Notes: generated from the sequence alone by a model not told the origin. Numbered from the stretch's first letter, positions 18,131 through 27,903 are shown. The stretch: DNA of 64,000 nt from Candidatus Falkowbacteria bacterium (GCA_016699775.1 CP065010.1:682001-746000), one strand, 5' to 3'. Translations and numbers: made by a program.

Positions 18131-19087
18131 TTAGAAAAAAAGACGCCTTATGCGACGAAATATAGTATAACCTGCATAGGCAGCGGAAACAAGTGCATAA
18201 TCAAAAGTTCCCGGAAATAAATATGTTTCTCCGCCAAAGCCTTGTTTAAACCTGGTGACGCCTGGCCATTTTATCTCATCAATCCCCTGCCAGTCATACC
18301 AAGAAAACCCATCTACTTTGGCCTGACGAATTGTCTGCCAGTGCAAAAAATATGGAGCCATGAGCTCTCTTTTAAGGGAAGACGAAGCACCATGTACATA
18401 GGTAACAGTATCACCTTGTTTTGCAACTAAGCTGCCAGCTAACAAAGTTTCATTATCCCAAACTGTTACTAAATCTACTGTCTCGCTTTCAATCATTGTT
18501 TTATAGTATGAGCGAGAGTGAATCCGAAATTGATCTCGTTGTTTTGTTTCTTCAAGTAGATCTAAAAATTGATCACAAAATTCTGCACTAGTTTTTATAA
18601 TTAAATTTTTCTTTTCAGCTAAGCGGATATTATAGCGAGTTTTTTGATGCATCTGCGCTAACATTTCTGCTTCTGATTGCCCTAGAGAGAGTAATAATGT
18701 TTTACTTGGCTGGATATCTATAGTCTTAATCAGATTTTTTGAAACAATAGATTGAAGTGGTTCCAGACGAATAAAAATTGCTTTGGGGTCACTCGTACGA
18801 ATTGCTTCACATAAACCTTGTAAGAATTCTTGACTGGTTTCTATATTTACAAGATACGGACCTCGAGGAATATAATAATAACAAAAACCAAAAGGCAGTC
18901 TTTGTTTAATTGTTAACAAAACTATCTTTTTTTCTTCATCAGAAAAAAGCTTCACTGTTGCGTTTCGCATACTCTGAAAATTCCCCCATTTGGATGATTG
19001 GAGGAATTGACTATGAGGCAAGCTATCTTGATAGTGATCTAATAATTCAAGATGCTTTGGAGTACATTGTAATTCTCTAAATTGCAT
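18131..19087 (-). CDS. FemAB/FmhB-like peptidoglycan bridge aminoacyltransferase
   Basis: 318 residues with the double-GNAT FemAB layout: WGNFQSM near the N-terminus, YYYIPRGPYL, IRLEPL, MHQKTRYNIRLAEKKNL (the KTRxNIRxAEK signature), and a C-terminal WYDWQGI ... GVTRFKQGFGG ending typical of the family. These enzymes use aminoacyl-tRNA to attach amino acids to the third residue of lipid II. It lies 8 nt after ruvA and 3 nt before murE. A neighbour that sets the third residue (MurE) next to the enzyme that decorates it supports a cross-bridge role. The exact amino acid transferred cannot be read from sequence. Confidence 0.88.
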   Translation of the reverse strand: MQFRELQCTPKHLELLDHYQDSLPHSQFLQSSKWGNFQSMRNATVKLFSDEEKKIVLLTIKQRLPFGFCYYYIPRGPYLVNIETSQEFLQGLCEAIRTSDPKAIFIRLEPLQSIVSKNLIKTIDIQPSKTLLLSLGQSEAEMLAQMHQKTRYNIRLAEKKNLIIKTSAEFCDQFLDLLEETKQRDQFRIHSRSYYKTMIESETVDLVTVWDNETLLAGSLVAKQGDTVTYVHGASSSLKRELMAPYFLHWQTIRQAKVDGFSWYDWQGIDEIKWPGVTRFKQGFGGETYLFPGTFDYALVSAAYAGYTIFRRIRRLFF

Positions 19088-19095
19088 TATAGAAA

Positions 19096-19647
19096 TTAAA
19101 TATGTTGTAAGGCTTGGCGAATTCTCTCCGAGCTATCAGTAATCGAACTATCAATTCGATTCAAGGCTTCTCGGGCTTGCATACTTGAGTATCCCAAACT
19201 AACCAAAGCTTCAATTTCTTCACTTCGCCCACTTCCCTGACTACCAATATGATCAAGCTTTCCACGAAGTTCTAAAATAATTCTTTGTGCAGTTTTTCCA
19301 CCAATGCCGGAAACTTTTGTCAGCATTCCATCATCACCCTGAGCAATGGCTTGTCGGATTGAATCGCTTGGTGCCAAACTTAGAATTGCTAATCCAGATT
19401 TTGGACCAACACCTGAAACTGAAATAAGTTTTTCAAATAATTCTAATTCATCTTCGTTTTTAAAACCATACAGGTCACTGGCATCTTCACGAATATGCTG
19501 GTATAAAAATAATTCTATCTTCCCATCTTTCTTAGTTTCAGAAATACACGTTTTTGTTACATAAATTCTATAGCCTAAATCATGCACATCAACCAAGATG
19601 TAGTCTTCCGTTTTTTGTAATATTGTTCCACGTAAAAATGAGAGCAT
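19096..19647 (-). CDS. ruvA: Holliday junction branch migration protein RuvA
   Basis: 183 residues. N-terminal OB domain (MLSFLRGTI ... VDVHDLGYRIYVT), two helix-hairpin-helix motifs (VSGVGPKSGLAIL and VSGIGGKTAQRIILELRGKL), and a C-terminal three-helix domain (EALVSLGYSSMQAREAL) that contacts RuvB. Forms the tetramer that holds the four-way junction. RuvB and RuvC are not in the window. First gene of a three-gene minus-strand run with femAB and murE. Confidence 0.95.
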   Translation of the reverse strand: MLSFLRGTILQKTEDYILVDVHDLGYRIYVTKTCISETKKDGKIELFLYQHIREDASDLYGFKNEDELELFEKLISVSGVGPKSGLAILSLAPSDSIRQAIAQGDDGMLTKVSGIGGKTAQRIILELRGKLDHIGSQGSGRSEEIEALVSLGYSSMQAREALNRIDSSITDSSERIRQALQHI

Positions 19648-19654
19648 ATAATAT

Positions 19655-19812
19655 TATCATCCCGGTCCCTGCCTTCGCAGGGATAAACTCCGGCGGGGAC
19701 CTGCGTTTGTCATCCCGGCTGCTCAGCCTTTGACTGACGAAAGTCGGGACCCGTATTTGTCATCCCCGACAAACGAACGAAGTGAGTGAGTTCGGGGATC
19801 TTTTTTTACTAG
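19655..19812. repeat. Cluster of three TCATCCC...GGGA palindromic repeats
   Basis: Three consecutive hairpin-forming units, each opening with (T)CATCCC and closing with GGGA(T/C)C, fill the gap between ruvA and the nif3-like gene. The last unit has a CGAACGAAGTGAGTGAG-like inner part and ends in seven T, so it may also act as a terminator on the plus strand. Same family as the repeats at 22968, 30102, 47585, 47931 and 55523. Confidence 0.75.
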
Positions 19813-19835
19813 ACACACTTCGTGATAGTGATACC

Positions 19836-20714
19836 TTATTTTCTCTTTACTCTAATTAATCCTGAGATTGGCACAACTTTAATACCTTTAATCTCCAACT
19901 GATCCAAAAATAAATTCATACCAAGGGAATCAGAAGACATATGTCCAGCAATGACTACGCTAATATGATGCTTCTCAGCTTCTTTACGATGTTCTTCACT
20001 CATATGCATACCAATAATCGTACCAATTCCAGCTTGTGACATTTTTTCATAAATTTCTTTAGCACCGTTTGTTCCACCGGTAAATTCAGTGACAACCACT
20101 TTACCAGCACTAGCCTCTTCATGCCCAACAAATAATCGAGGCGCCATACCATTTTTACTAGCTTCTTTATATTCTGGAATAGTTTTTAATAGTTTTAAAA
20201 TATCACCGACTCGTTCAATATTTTTTTTATTTTTTTCTAAAAACTTAACCATAAACATAGCCGCCATATTATCCTGAATTGTATGGCAACACATATAATC
20301 AATTCCAAGCAAGCGAGCCATATCAACATTGCGGTTATGGTTGATTGGAGCTACTCCTCGACTGACTTCACTAATTCGAGGTTTAATTACAGATTCAGCC
20401 ACGTTAATTGGCACACCATATTGCGATAATACTTCTGCTTGTAAACTCATAACATCATGAAGATCAGATAAGGCACGGCCTTCAGGGTGATGAGCAATCA
20501 CTAAATCAATATCTCCAAGCTGCTTGGCTAGCAATAATTCGGCACCACCCATATCAATACCAGCCAAAACTTTTTTGATTGTTTTTCGTCCCGTATCAAC
20601 TAAAATCCGAGAGTCAGAATATGGATTTGTTAATTTTACAAGATCAAATTCTTCTTTTGCTTCTTTAGACAAAGAAGTATATTTTTCTTTAACACGAGCT
20701 AAATTTTTATACAC
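19836..20714 (-). CDS. NIF3-like dinuclear metal-centre protein (N-terminus frameshifted)
   Basis: 292 residues in the open frame, from a GTG at 20714 with a GGAGAGG ribosome-site-like sequence. NIF3/YqfO landmarks: VLAGIDMGG, DLVIAHHPEGRALSDLH with the His-His metal ligands, MCCHTIQDN, and the C-terminal VVIAGHMSSDSLGMN. The family forms hexameric rings with two metals per subunit; its substrate is uncertain. The frame continues open upstream of GTG (reading GIKNDLRGEAK) and joins a 14-codon segment in another frame that begins 3 nt after htpX. The real gene therefore probably starts at 20787, with a 1-nt insertion near 20748 (see the separate entry). Otherwise intact. Confidence 0.85.
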   Translation of the reverse strand: MYKNLARVKEKYTSLSKEAKEEFDLVKLTNPYSDSRILVDTGRKTIKKVLAGIDMGGAELLLAKQLGDIDLVIAHHPEGRALSDLHDVMSLQAEVLSQYGVPINVAESVIKPRISEVSRGVAPINHNRNVDMARLLGIDYMCCHTIQDNMAAMFMVKFLEKNKKNIERVGDILKLLKTIPEYKEASKNGMAPRLFVGHEEASAGKVVVTEFTGGTNGAKEIYEKMSQAGIGTIIGMHMSEEHRKEAEKHHISVVIAGHMSSDSLGMNLFLDQLEIKGIKVVPISGLIRVKRK

Positions 20715-20733
20715 CTTAGCCTCTCCCCGTAAA

Positions 20734-20787
20734 TCATTTTTGATTCCGGAGTTGAATAGCTAATTGTTGAATTTGTTGTAGAGTCAT
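20734..20787 (-). other. Out-of-frame N-terminal segment of the NIF3-like gene
   Basis: ATG at 20787 opens MTLQQIQQLAIQL and then runs to a TGA in this frame. Removing one C at the CTCCGGA site (20748-20749) gives AIQLGIKNDLRGEAKVYKNL, which fits the start of this family (IxxLAIxxGIxxDxRG) and leads into the intact ORF. The ATG is 3 nt after the htpX stop, as expected for an operon. Confidence 0.7.
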
Positions 20788-20790
20788 ACA

Positions 20791-21705
20791 TTACATTTTA
20801 ATCCCTCTCAAAGCTGCAATTCTTTCTTCTACTGGTGGGTGCGTCATAAAAGCTTTGGTAAAAAATCCAATCTTTTTTCCACCAACTTCCTTAAAAGGTG
20901 AAGCAAAATACAAATGAGCAGTAGCACGATTGGCAACTTCCAATGGTTCTTGATCACGAGAAATTTTTTCTAAAGCACTTGCTAAAGCTTCCGGATAACG
21001 AGTAAGCATTGCTCCATCTGCATCAGCTAAAAATTCTCGCTTACGAGAAATTGCCAATTGCAACATTGTAGCAAACAGAGGTGCTAAAATTGCCAGTACT
21101 ATAGCAACGATAGTAATTATCAACTGCATTTGACCTGATTGATTACTATCACTACTTCGTCGATGTCCAAAAAAACTCCAGCGCATAAACCAATCAGCTA
21201 GCAAAACCACAATACCAACCATCACCGTGGCAATAGTGGCTACTAATATATCTCGATTACCAATATGAGAAAGTTCATGAGCAATTACTCCCTCAAGTTC
21301 ACTTTGATCTAATTTTTGGATTAATCCAGTAGTCATAGCAATGGCAGCATGTTCAGGATTACGGCCAGTTGCAAAGGCATTAGGAGCTGTGTCGTCTATA
21401 ATATAAATTTTTGGAACAGGCAGACCCGCAGTGATACAAAGATTTTCTACTAATCGATATATCTCTCTATTACTTTCTTGAGTAATGGCATGAGCACTAC
21501 TCATGGCCAACACTATTTTGTCACTAAACCAATAACTAATAAAACTTGAAATAAAACTAAAACCAACTGCTATGTATAAGATACTTGATTCTTGCATGGC
21601 CTGACTAAATACCCAACCAATTAAAATAACCACAATAAAGAATACTGACATTAAGAGCCAGGTTTTTCTTTGGTTAGAATCTATGTGGGTGTAAAGGGTG
21701 GGCAT
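20791..21705 (-). CDS. htpX: HtpX-like M48 zinc metalloprotease
   Basis: 304 residues. Two N-terminal membrane helices (about 15-35 and 40-60), zinc motif VIAHELSHIGNRD (HExxH near 142), two more helices (about 155-172 and 195-220), and a downstream REFLADADGA segment carrying the third, Glu ligand. A C-terminal FFTKAFMTHPPVEERIAAL closes the domain. Membrane quality-control protease acting on misfolded membrane proteins. It sits in a minus-strand run lemA - unknown - htpX - nif3; lemA/htpX adjacency is common in bacteria. Start ATG 21705 lies 5 nt after the preceding gene. Confidence 0.95.
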   Translation of the reverse strand: MPTLYTHIDSNQRKTWLLMSVFFIVVILIGWVFSQAMQESSILYIAVGFSFISSFISYWFSDKIVLAMSSAHAITQESNREIYRLVENLCITAGLPVPKIYIIDDTAPNAFATGRNPEHAAIAMTTGLIQKLDQSELEGVIAHELSHIGNRDILVATIATVMVGIVVLLADWFMRWSFFGHRRSSDSNQSGQMQLIITIVAIVLAILAPLFATMLQLAISRKREFLADADGAMLTRYPEALASALEKISRDQEPLEVANRATAHLYFASPFKEVGGKKIGFFTKAFMTHPPVEERIAALRGIKM

Positions 21706-21710
21706 ATTAA

Positions 21711-22379
21711 TTACACTGGTTCACTTTCTGATTTAAGCTTATCTTTCATATAGTAATGATAAACAGCTTCTAAAATCACACTCATTTCAATCTTTAAATC
21801 ATCAGCCAATGGTTTAAGTTTTTCAATAGCAAATTGCCAGGCGGCCTCATCATCTTTCCTTAAAACTAAATTCTCAGAATTAGGAATAGTGTCTACAGAA
21901 TTTTTATAATAACCCAATTCATAAAGCATTATTAATAAACCCTTTTGTGTTAAGGGATCTTCATTTAAGAATATGGCCTTTGTTTCTTGATCATCATCAT
22001 CCACTAAAGCCGATTCTTTTTCTCTTGAAGTGGTTAAGAAGAAAATCTTTAAATCAGAATCAGTTAGATTTAAAGTAGTATCTGTTTTAATGCTAAATTT
22101 ATCAACTTTTCTAATATATTTTCTAAGGTCTTCAGAGGAAGACGAGGGTAAAAATTTTTTAATTTCTTCTAATGAAGGACTAGAGTATGAAAAAATAATT
22201 TCGGCATTACCGCTTTTTGCTTTGAAATCTCCTCTTTCATCATACGAATGTTCAATAATATTATTATATGCTAAATAATTATTAGCAAATCTTTCTGCCC
22301 TGATGAGGTCTTTGTCTGAAATTGACTCTTCCTTAATCATTGCCTCTAAATCTGGGCTAGGAGTAAAATTTTCGATCAT
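21711..22379 (-). CDS. Unknown protein between lemA and htpX
   Basis: 222 residues, soluble and acidic, no signal peptide or membrane helix. I do not recognise the family. The stretch LLIMLYELGYYKN (about 148-160) resembles the LLHELGHxK helix of zinc peptidases but has Tyr where the metal His should be, so any peptidase would be inactive; this may be coincidence. C-terminal part is helical and ends in a charged tail. It lies 17 nt after lemA and 5 nt before htpX, so it is co-transcribed with both and may be an accessory to the HtpX/LemA pair. Confidence 0.65.
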   Translation of the reverse strand: MIENFTPSPDLEAMIKEESISDKDLIRAERFANNYLAYNNIIEHSYDERGDFKAKSGNAEIIFSYSSPSLEEIKKFLPSSSSEDLRKYIRKVDKFSIKTDTTLNLTDSDLKIFFLTTSREKESALVDDDDQETKAIFLNEDPLTQKGLLIMLYELGYYKNSVDTIPNSENLVLRKDDEAAWQFAIEKLKPLADDLKIEMSVILEAVYHYYMKDKLKSESEPV

Positions 22380-22396
22380 ATATTTAAATAATAATC

Positions 22397-22954
22397 TTAA
22401 AATCCAACCTTAATATTTTCCTTCTCACCTTCAGTAGCTTCAAAGAATTCTCGTGATTTAAAGCCCAGCATATTGGCAATCATATTTGTTGGAAAAACTT
22501 CCAACTTAGTATTAAAGTCACGAACGTTGGTGTTATAAAAACGACGAGAAGCTTGAATTTTATTTTCAGTGTCAGAAAGTTCTCTTTGTAATTCAAGAAA
22601 GTTGGTATTTGCTTTTAGATCAGGGTAAGCTTCTGATAAAGCAAAAATTGATTTCAAGGTTGAAGACAACATATTCTCAGTCCTTTCAATTTCTGCACTA
22701 TTGCCTGTTGACTGTGCTTGCATCGCAGCATTACGAGCATTAACTACTTTATCTAGCGTTTCTTTTTCATGAGAAGCATAACCTTTGACTGTTTCAATCA
22801 AATTTGGAATAAGGTCATAACGACGCTTTAATTGAACGTCAATATCAGCCCACGCCTCATCAACTCGATTCTTTAAGCGCACTAAGCTGTTATATAACCC
22901 AACAAGAACCAGGGCTAAAACAACCACTACTCCTAAAATTATCCATGTAGTCAT
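22397..22954 (-). CDS. lemA: LemA family protein
   Basis: 185 residues. One N-terminal membrane helix (about 3-20), then the long helical LemA core: VDEAWADIDVQLKRRYDLIPNLIETVKGY, LSEAYPDLKANTNFLELQRELSDTE and FYNTNVRDFNT are near-consensus signatures. Topology is a short outside N-terminus with a cytoplasmic coiled body. First gene of the lemA-unknown-htpX-nif3 run. Cellular role is not well defined; the pairing with HtpX suggests a function in membrane protein turnover. Confidence 0.95.
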   Translation of the reverse strand: MTTWIILGVVVVLALVLVGLYNSLVRLKNRVDEAWADIDVQLKRRYDLIPNLIETVKGYASHEKETLDKVVNARNAAMQAQSTGNSAEIERTENMLSSTLKSIFALSEAYPDLKANTNFLELQRELSDTENKIQASRRFYNTNVRDFNTKLEVFPTNMIANMLGFKSREFFEATEGEKENIKVGF

Positions 22955-22967
22955 ATATTTTTTTACA

Positions 22968-22992
22968 TGTCATCCCCGCGTAGGCGGGGACC
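22968..22992. repeat. TGTCATCCCC palindromic repeat
   Basis: TGTCATCCCCGCG, a short loop and CGGGGAC form a hairpin between ileS and lemA. A degenerate outer half (GGAATGACA, about 23030-23040) ends the same gap. Same family as the units at 30102 and 47931. Confidence 0.75.
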
Positions 22993-23046
22993 TGGTTATT
23001 CCTAGCTACCAGTTTCCCTCACACTTCTATGGAATGACAATATTAG

Positions 23047-25986
23047 TTAATGTTTATTAATTAATAAATAAATTATTGAATTGTTAATTGTATATTCTTT
23101 GGCTTCATTTTTCTGTTCTCTCGTAACTTCCTCTGCCAAAGTATCAGCCTTGATATCCGCACCATACTCAGCAAAAACTTCCTCTAGCTTTTCTTCATCA
23201 GTCCACCAATATACCATAATAGTATCATAAATAGTCAAGCCTTGTTCTTTGCGTATTTGGTTAACTGTTCGAACAATTTCTCGTTTTAAACCTTCTTTTT
23301 CAAGAGCTGATGTTATGACTATATCAAGTTCAACCTTGTCTTCATCCCCTGCTTGAAAAACTACTTCTTTAATATTTAATTCATCTTTAATCAATTCTAT
23401 TAAATCTTGATTTTCAATTAGTAGTGTTTTACTGGTCACTACTATTTTTTGCAAAGGTTGCCGGACTTTAATCTTTTTTATATCTCTTTCAGCTAATCCC
23501 ATTTCCACAATTTTTCTAACAACGATCATTTCTGCAATTGCTATCTCCTTCACATCCGACATCTTTGGCCATAGCATTAAATGAACACTTTGATCTTCAT
23601 TACTAAAATTATTACCACTAACTTTTTGCCAAAGTCCTTCTGCTACAAACGGTGTGAATGGTGCCATTACTTTTGATAACTCTAATAAAACATATTTCAT
23701 TGTTTGCAAGAAGGCAATTTTATCATCATTAATTTCTTTAACACGATCACGGGAACGACGAAGATACCAGGTTGAAAGATCATCAATAAAATCTGTAATC
23801 GGACGCATAGCTTTTGGTAAATTATATTTTTCCATTGCCTCAGTCACGGAGCTGATTAATTGTTGTAAACGAGCCAAAATCCATTGGTCCAAAATATTTT
23901 TTGATTCATTGCGTGGGTCTTCTTCTCCGCCATACATTTCATAGAATGCATAGACATTCCATAAGATCATAATATTTTTTCGCAAAGCTTCCTGTACTCC
24001 TTTTTCAGAAAAATTCATGTTCTCTGCTTGCATAACAGGTGCAGCCAATAAATACGCGCGCAAAGCATCAGCGCCAAACTTATCCATTAACAAATTTGGA
24101 TCAGGATAATTTTGCAAACGCTTACTCATCTTTTTTCCATCTTCAGCCAAGACTGTTCCATTAACAATCACATTCTGGAAAGCTGCTTTTTTAAATAAGC
24201 CTGTGGCAAGAACATGTAAATAATAAAACCAGGTGCGTGTCTGATCAATACCTTCAGCAATAAAGTTGGCTGGAAAATTGTTTTCAAATTTTTCTTTGTT
24301 TTCAAAATCATAATGCATCTGGGCATACGGCATTGAACCACTGTCAAACCAGGTATCAAGCACATCAGGTACACGACGCATTGTCTTTCCGCAGGTGCAA
24401 TTAAAGGTAATTGTATCAACAATATGTTTATGCAGATCAGTAACTTTTTGACCACTTGCTTCTTCAAGTTCTTTTACTGAGCCAAAGACCCTAATTTCAT
24501 TACATTCCGTGCAACGCCAAATTGGAATCACTGAAGCCCAAAAGCGCTGACGACTAATTGACCAATCGCGAGCCCCTTCAAGCCAATTTCCAAAACGACC
24601 TTCTTTAATATAATCCGGAGACCAATTAATAGTTTTAGCAGTATCTAATAATAGATTATCTTCTTTTAATTTTATCACTGAAACAAACCATGACGAAGTT
24701 GCATAGTTTATCAACGGAGTTTCACAACGCCAACAATGAGGATAGCTGTGTTCATATTTTTCTTTGAAAAATAAAAGTCCATTAGCAGCTAAATATTTGA
24801 TGATTGCCACATCAGTAGCAGTTACATCTTCAATCGGCTTTACATGTAATCCTAAAAAATCCGTAACTTCTTTTTTCATTACTCCATCCATTCCAACATG
24901 CTGAACAAATGGAAGTTTATTATCTTTGCCTAAATTTAAATCATCTTCACCATATCCCGGAGCAATATGCACAATTCCGGTTCCTTCTTCTTCACTCACA
25001 AAATCAGCACTATATATTTTCCAACCGTTCTCATGATTTTCTAAAGTCTGATCTTCAGAGTAATAATTGAAAAGAGGTTTAAAACTTTTTCCAATTAAAT
25101 CTGAGCCTTTAATTTCTTCTATAATTTCAAATTGTTTACCAATTTTTGTTAAAAATTCTTCGCATCTTTTCTTAGCCAAAATAAAATAATATTGTTTGTT
25201 AACTTTTATCTGATCACTAACTGATCCATCAGAAGACCATCCTTCACCGGGGATAAAAACTTTCACATATTCCATTTTCGGATTCACTGCCAACGCCACA
25301 TTTCCCGGCAATGTCCACGGTGTTGTTGTCCAGGCTAATAAAAAAGTTCCGGGCTGATCAATTAATTCAAACTTCGCCACTACTGATAAATCTTTGATGT
25401 CTTTATAACCCTCACTAACCTCTGCTTGTGAAAGAGTTGTTTCACAACGTGGACAAACATACATTGACCGATAGCCTTCGTAAATTAAACCTTGATCATA
25501 TAATTTTTTAAACACAAACCAGACAGATTCCATGAAAGAAATGTCCATTGTCTTGTAATCATTTTCCATATCAACCCAGCGACCAAGTTTTTCAACTGAT
25601 TGTTTCCATTCTGGAACATAGCTCAAAACTTTTGAACGACAGAGTTCATTAAATTTATCTATGCCCATTTCGACAATCTGTTGTTTATTAGAAATGCCTA
25701 ATTCCTTTTCCACTAAATTCTCAATTGGCAAACCATGACAATCCCATCCCCAGCGACGTTCAACGCGGTAGCCATTCATTGTCCAAAAACGTGGAACAAC
25801 ATCTTTCATCACACTGGCAACTATATGCCCATAGTGAGGAGTTCCAGTTGCAAAAGGCGGACCATCATAAAAACTATAGTCACCATCTGGCGCTTCTTTT
25901 TGCACAGATTTTTCAAAAGTTTCGGAATCTTTCCAAAATTGCCGAACTTTTTCTTCATTTTCTATATAGTGTGGTTTTTCTGCCAT
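23047..25986 (-). CDS. ileS: Isoleucyl-tRNA synthetase, type-2 (eukaryote-like) form
   Basis: 979 residues. Class I motifs: PPFATGTPHYGHI (HIGH as HYGH, about 42-54) and KKMSKRLQNYPDP (KMSKS as KMSKR, near 625). The editing domain and zinc-like Cys pairs (CWRCE; CTEC; CTCGK) are present. The KMSKR version and DPNLLMDKFGADALR are typical of the IleS2 lineage, known for low mupirocin sensitivity. A good ribosome site (AAGGAGAC) precedes the ATG. Divergent from uvrB across a 90-nt gap. The C-terminal anticodon-binding part looks complete. Confidence 0.97.
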   Translation of the reverse strand: MAEKPHYIENEEKVRQFWKDSETFEKSVQKEAPDGDYSFYDGPPFATGTPHYGHIVASVMKDVVPRFWTMNGYRVERRWGWDCHGLPIENLVEKELGISNKQQIVEMGIDKFNELCRSKVLSYVPEWKQSVEKLGRWVDMENDYKTMDISFMESVWFVFKKLYDQGLIYEGYRSMYVCPRCETTLSQAEVSEGYKDIKDLSVVAKFELIDQPGTFLLAWTTTPWTLPGNVALAVNPKMEYVKVFIPGEGWSSDGSVSDQIKVNKQYYFILAKKRCEEFLTKIGKQFEIIEEIKGSDLIGKSFKPLFNYYSEDQTLENHENGWKIYSADFVSEEEGTGIVHIAPGYGEDDLNLGKDNKLPFVQHVGMDGVMKKEVTDFLGLHVKPIEDVTATDVAIIKYLAANGLLFFKEKYEHSYPHCWRCETPLINYATSSWFVSVIKLKEDNLLLDTAKTINWSPDYIKEGRFGNWLEGARDWSISRQRFWASVIPIWRCTECNEIRVFGSVKELEEASGQKVTDLHKHIVDTITFNCTCGKTMRRVPDVLDTWFDSGSMPYAQMHYDFENKEKFENNFPANFIAEGIDQTRTWFYYLHVLATGLFKKAAFQNVIVNGTVLAEDGKKMSKRLQNYPDPNLLMDKFGADALRAYLLAAPVMQAENMNFSEKGVQEALRKNIMILWNVYAFYEMYGGEEDPRNESKNILDQWILARLQQLISSVTEAMEKYNLPKAMRPITDFIDDLSTWYLRRSRDRVKEINDDKIAFLQTMKYVLLELSKVMAPFTPFVAEGLWQKVSGNNFSNEDQSVHLMLWPKMSDVKEIAIAEMIVVRKIVEMGLAERDIKKIKVRQPLQKIVVTSKTLLIENQDLIELIKDELNIKEVVFQAGDEDKVELDIVITSALEKEGLKREIVRTVNQIRKEQGLTIYDTIMVYWWTDEEKLEEVFAEYGADIKADTLAEEVTREQKNEAKEYTINNSIIYLLINKH

Positions 25987-26038
25987 ATAAGTCTCCTTAT
26001 TTTAGGTTATTACAGTCATTCTGTCAAAGATATTTCCC

Positions 26039-26067
26039 TTGAAATATAAGCCTTTCTGTGCTAATAT
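26039..26067 (+). promoter_or_regulatory. uvrB promoter, implying a leaderless mRNA
   Basis: TTGAAA (26039-26044), 17 nt, TAATAT (26062-26067). Only 9 nt separate the -10 from the uvrB ATG, so transcription would start at or next to the start codon. Confidence 0.65.
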
Positions 26068-26076
26068 TAATAGATT

Positions 26077-27897
26077 ATGCTAAATCTCTCCTCCCCCTTC
26101 AAACCGACTGGTGATCAACCAATAGCTATCAAAAAGCTCCTAGACGGCCTTAAAAAAGGCTTTGATCAGCAAACCCTACTTGGTGTCACTGGATCTGGTA
26201 AAACCTTTACAATGGCAAATATTATTCAAGAAGTGCAGCGACCTACCTTAGTTATTTCTCATAACAAAACCTTGGCTGCCCAATTGTATGGCGAGTTTAA
26301 AGCCTTTTTCCCAGAAGCAGCTGTTCACTACTTTGTCTCCTATTACGACTACTACCAACCAGAGGCTTATATTCCTCATAGTGATACCTATATTGAAAAA
26401 GAAGCTACTATCAACGAGGAAATAGATAGATTGCGTCACGCCGCCACTCAATCACTAATTAATCGTCGCGATGTTTTAATTGTGGCCTCGGTTTCTTGTA
26501 TTTATGGTTTAGGTGAAAAGGTTGACTACTTGTCCTTAAGCCAAGCCTTTTCAGCTGGTGAAACAATCAAACGAAATGATATTCTGCGTCGTTTAATTAA
26601 AATTCAATATCAACGCAATGATGCTGAGTTACAACGTGGAGAATTTCGTGTCCGTGGTGACCGTATTGATATTCACTTGGCAACCGGTGAAGCGATTGTG
26701 CGCTTAAACTTATTTGGTGACACTATTGAAAAAATAATTATTTTTAATATTCGACCTGATAAATCTGCTGCTTGGTTAATGGAACTTGATGATCGCAAAG
26801 GACAATCTCTGCAACGTATTAGCATTCTACCGGCTAAACATTTTATGACTACTGAACCAAAGTTGTATGAAGCTGTAGCTTTAATTGAAAAAGAATTAGA
26901 AGAACGTTTAAAGCAATTGCGTGAACTTGGAAAAATTTCCGAAGCGGATCGCCTAGAACGAAAAACAAATTATGATTTAGAAATGATTCGTCAGGCTGGG
27001 TATTGTAATGGTATTGAAAATTATTCTCGCCATCTGTCTGGTCGCGTACCTGGTTCTCCAGCCGAAACCTTGATTGATTTTTTTCCTGATGATTATTTAT
27101 TATTTGTTGATGAGTCACATGTTACCCTCCCCCAAATTCGTGGTATGCATGCTGGTGATGCCTCACGCAAAGATACCTTGATTGAGTTTGGTTTTCGCTT
27201 GCCTAGCGCTCGCGATAATCGTCCTTTAACTTTTGATGAATTTAAAACCAAAGTTAATCAAGTAATTTATGTCAGTGCTACTCCAGCTGAATACGAAATA
27301 AAAAATTCTAAGCAAGTAGTCGAACAGGTTATTCGCCCCACTGGTCTGTTAGATCCCCAAATTGAGATTAGACCAAGAGAAAATCAGATTAAAGATTTAG
27401 TTAAAGAAATTGAGATTAGAGTTAGAAAACATCAACGTGTTTTGGTCACTACTCTGACTAAACGTATGGCCGAAGAGTTAACTGAGTATTTAGCCCAAGA
27501 AGGAATTAAAGTAACTTATTTACATAGTGAAGTTGATACCCTTGATCGAGTAGAAATATTAAAAGAATTACGAAGTGGTGTTCATGATGTGTTAGTAGGA
27601 ATTAATTTACTACGTGAAGGTCTTGATCTACCTGAAGTTTCTTTAGTGGCGATTCTAGATGCTGATATGGCCGGCTTTCTACGAACTGAGACTTCATTAA
27701 TTCAAACGATCGGCCGAGCGGCCAGGCATCAAGAAGGACAGGTTATTTTATATGGAGATAAAATTACACCAGCTATGAAAGCTGCTTTGGACGTAACTAA
27801 TAAACGAAGAAAAGTACAAGAAGATTACAATACAAAACATGGCGTCACTCCCACAACTGTGACTTCAAAAGAACATGAGAGCATGATTGTAACGTAA
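26077..27897 (+). CDS. uvrB: Excinuclease ABC subunit B
   Basis: 606 residues. Walker [14 protein letters not shown] (about 38-50), the beta-hairpin region [31 protein letters not shown] (Walker B), SATPAEYE, and helicase motifs [23 protein letters not shown] and TIGRAARH. It ends soon after [19 protein letters not shown], so the usual C-terminal UVR motif that contacts UvrC (a further 50-60 residues) is missing. The stop is followed directly by a terminator, so this is not a simple frameshift. Acts in nucleotide excision repair as damage-loading helicase. Confidence 0.97.
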   Translation: MLNLSSPFKPTGDQPIAIKKLLDGLKKGFDQQTLLGVTGSGKTFTMANIIQEVQRPTLVISHNKTLAAQLYGEFKAFFPEAAVHYFVSYYDYYQPEAYIPHSDTYIEKEATINEEIDRLRHAATQSLINRRDVLIVASVSCIYGLGEKVDYLSLSQAFSAGETIKRNDILRRLIKIQYQRNDAELQRGEFRVRGDRIDIHLATGEAIVRLNLFGDTIEKIIIFNIRPDKSAAWLMELDDRKGQSLQRISILPAKHFMTTEPKLYEAVALIEKELEERLKQLRELGKISEADRLERKTNYDLEMIRQAGYCNGIENYSRHLSGRVPGSPAETLIDFFPDDYLLFVDESHVTLPQIRGMHAGDASRKDTLIEFGFRLPSARDNRPLTFDEFKTKVNQVIYVSATPAEYEIKNSKQVVEQVIRPTGLLDPQIEIRPRENQIKDLVKEIEIRVRKHQRVLVTTLTKRMAEELTEYLAQEGIKVTYLHSEVDTLDRVEILKELRSGVHDVLVGINLLREGLDLPEVSLVAILDADMAGFLRTETSLIQTIGRAARHQEGQVILYGDKITPAMKAALDVTNKRRKVQEDYNTKHGVTPTTVTSKEHESMIVT

Positions 27898-27903
27898 ATA
27901 AAA

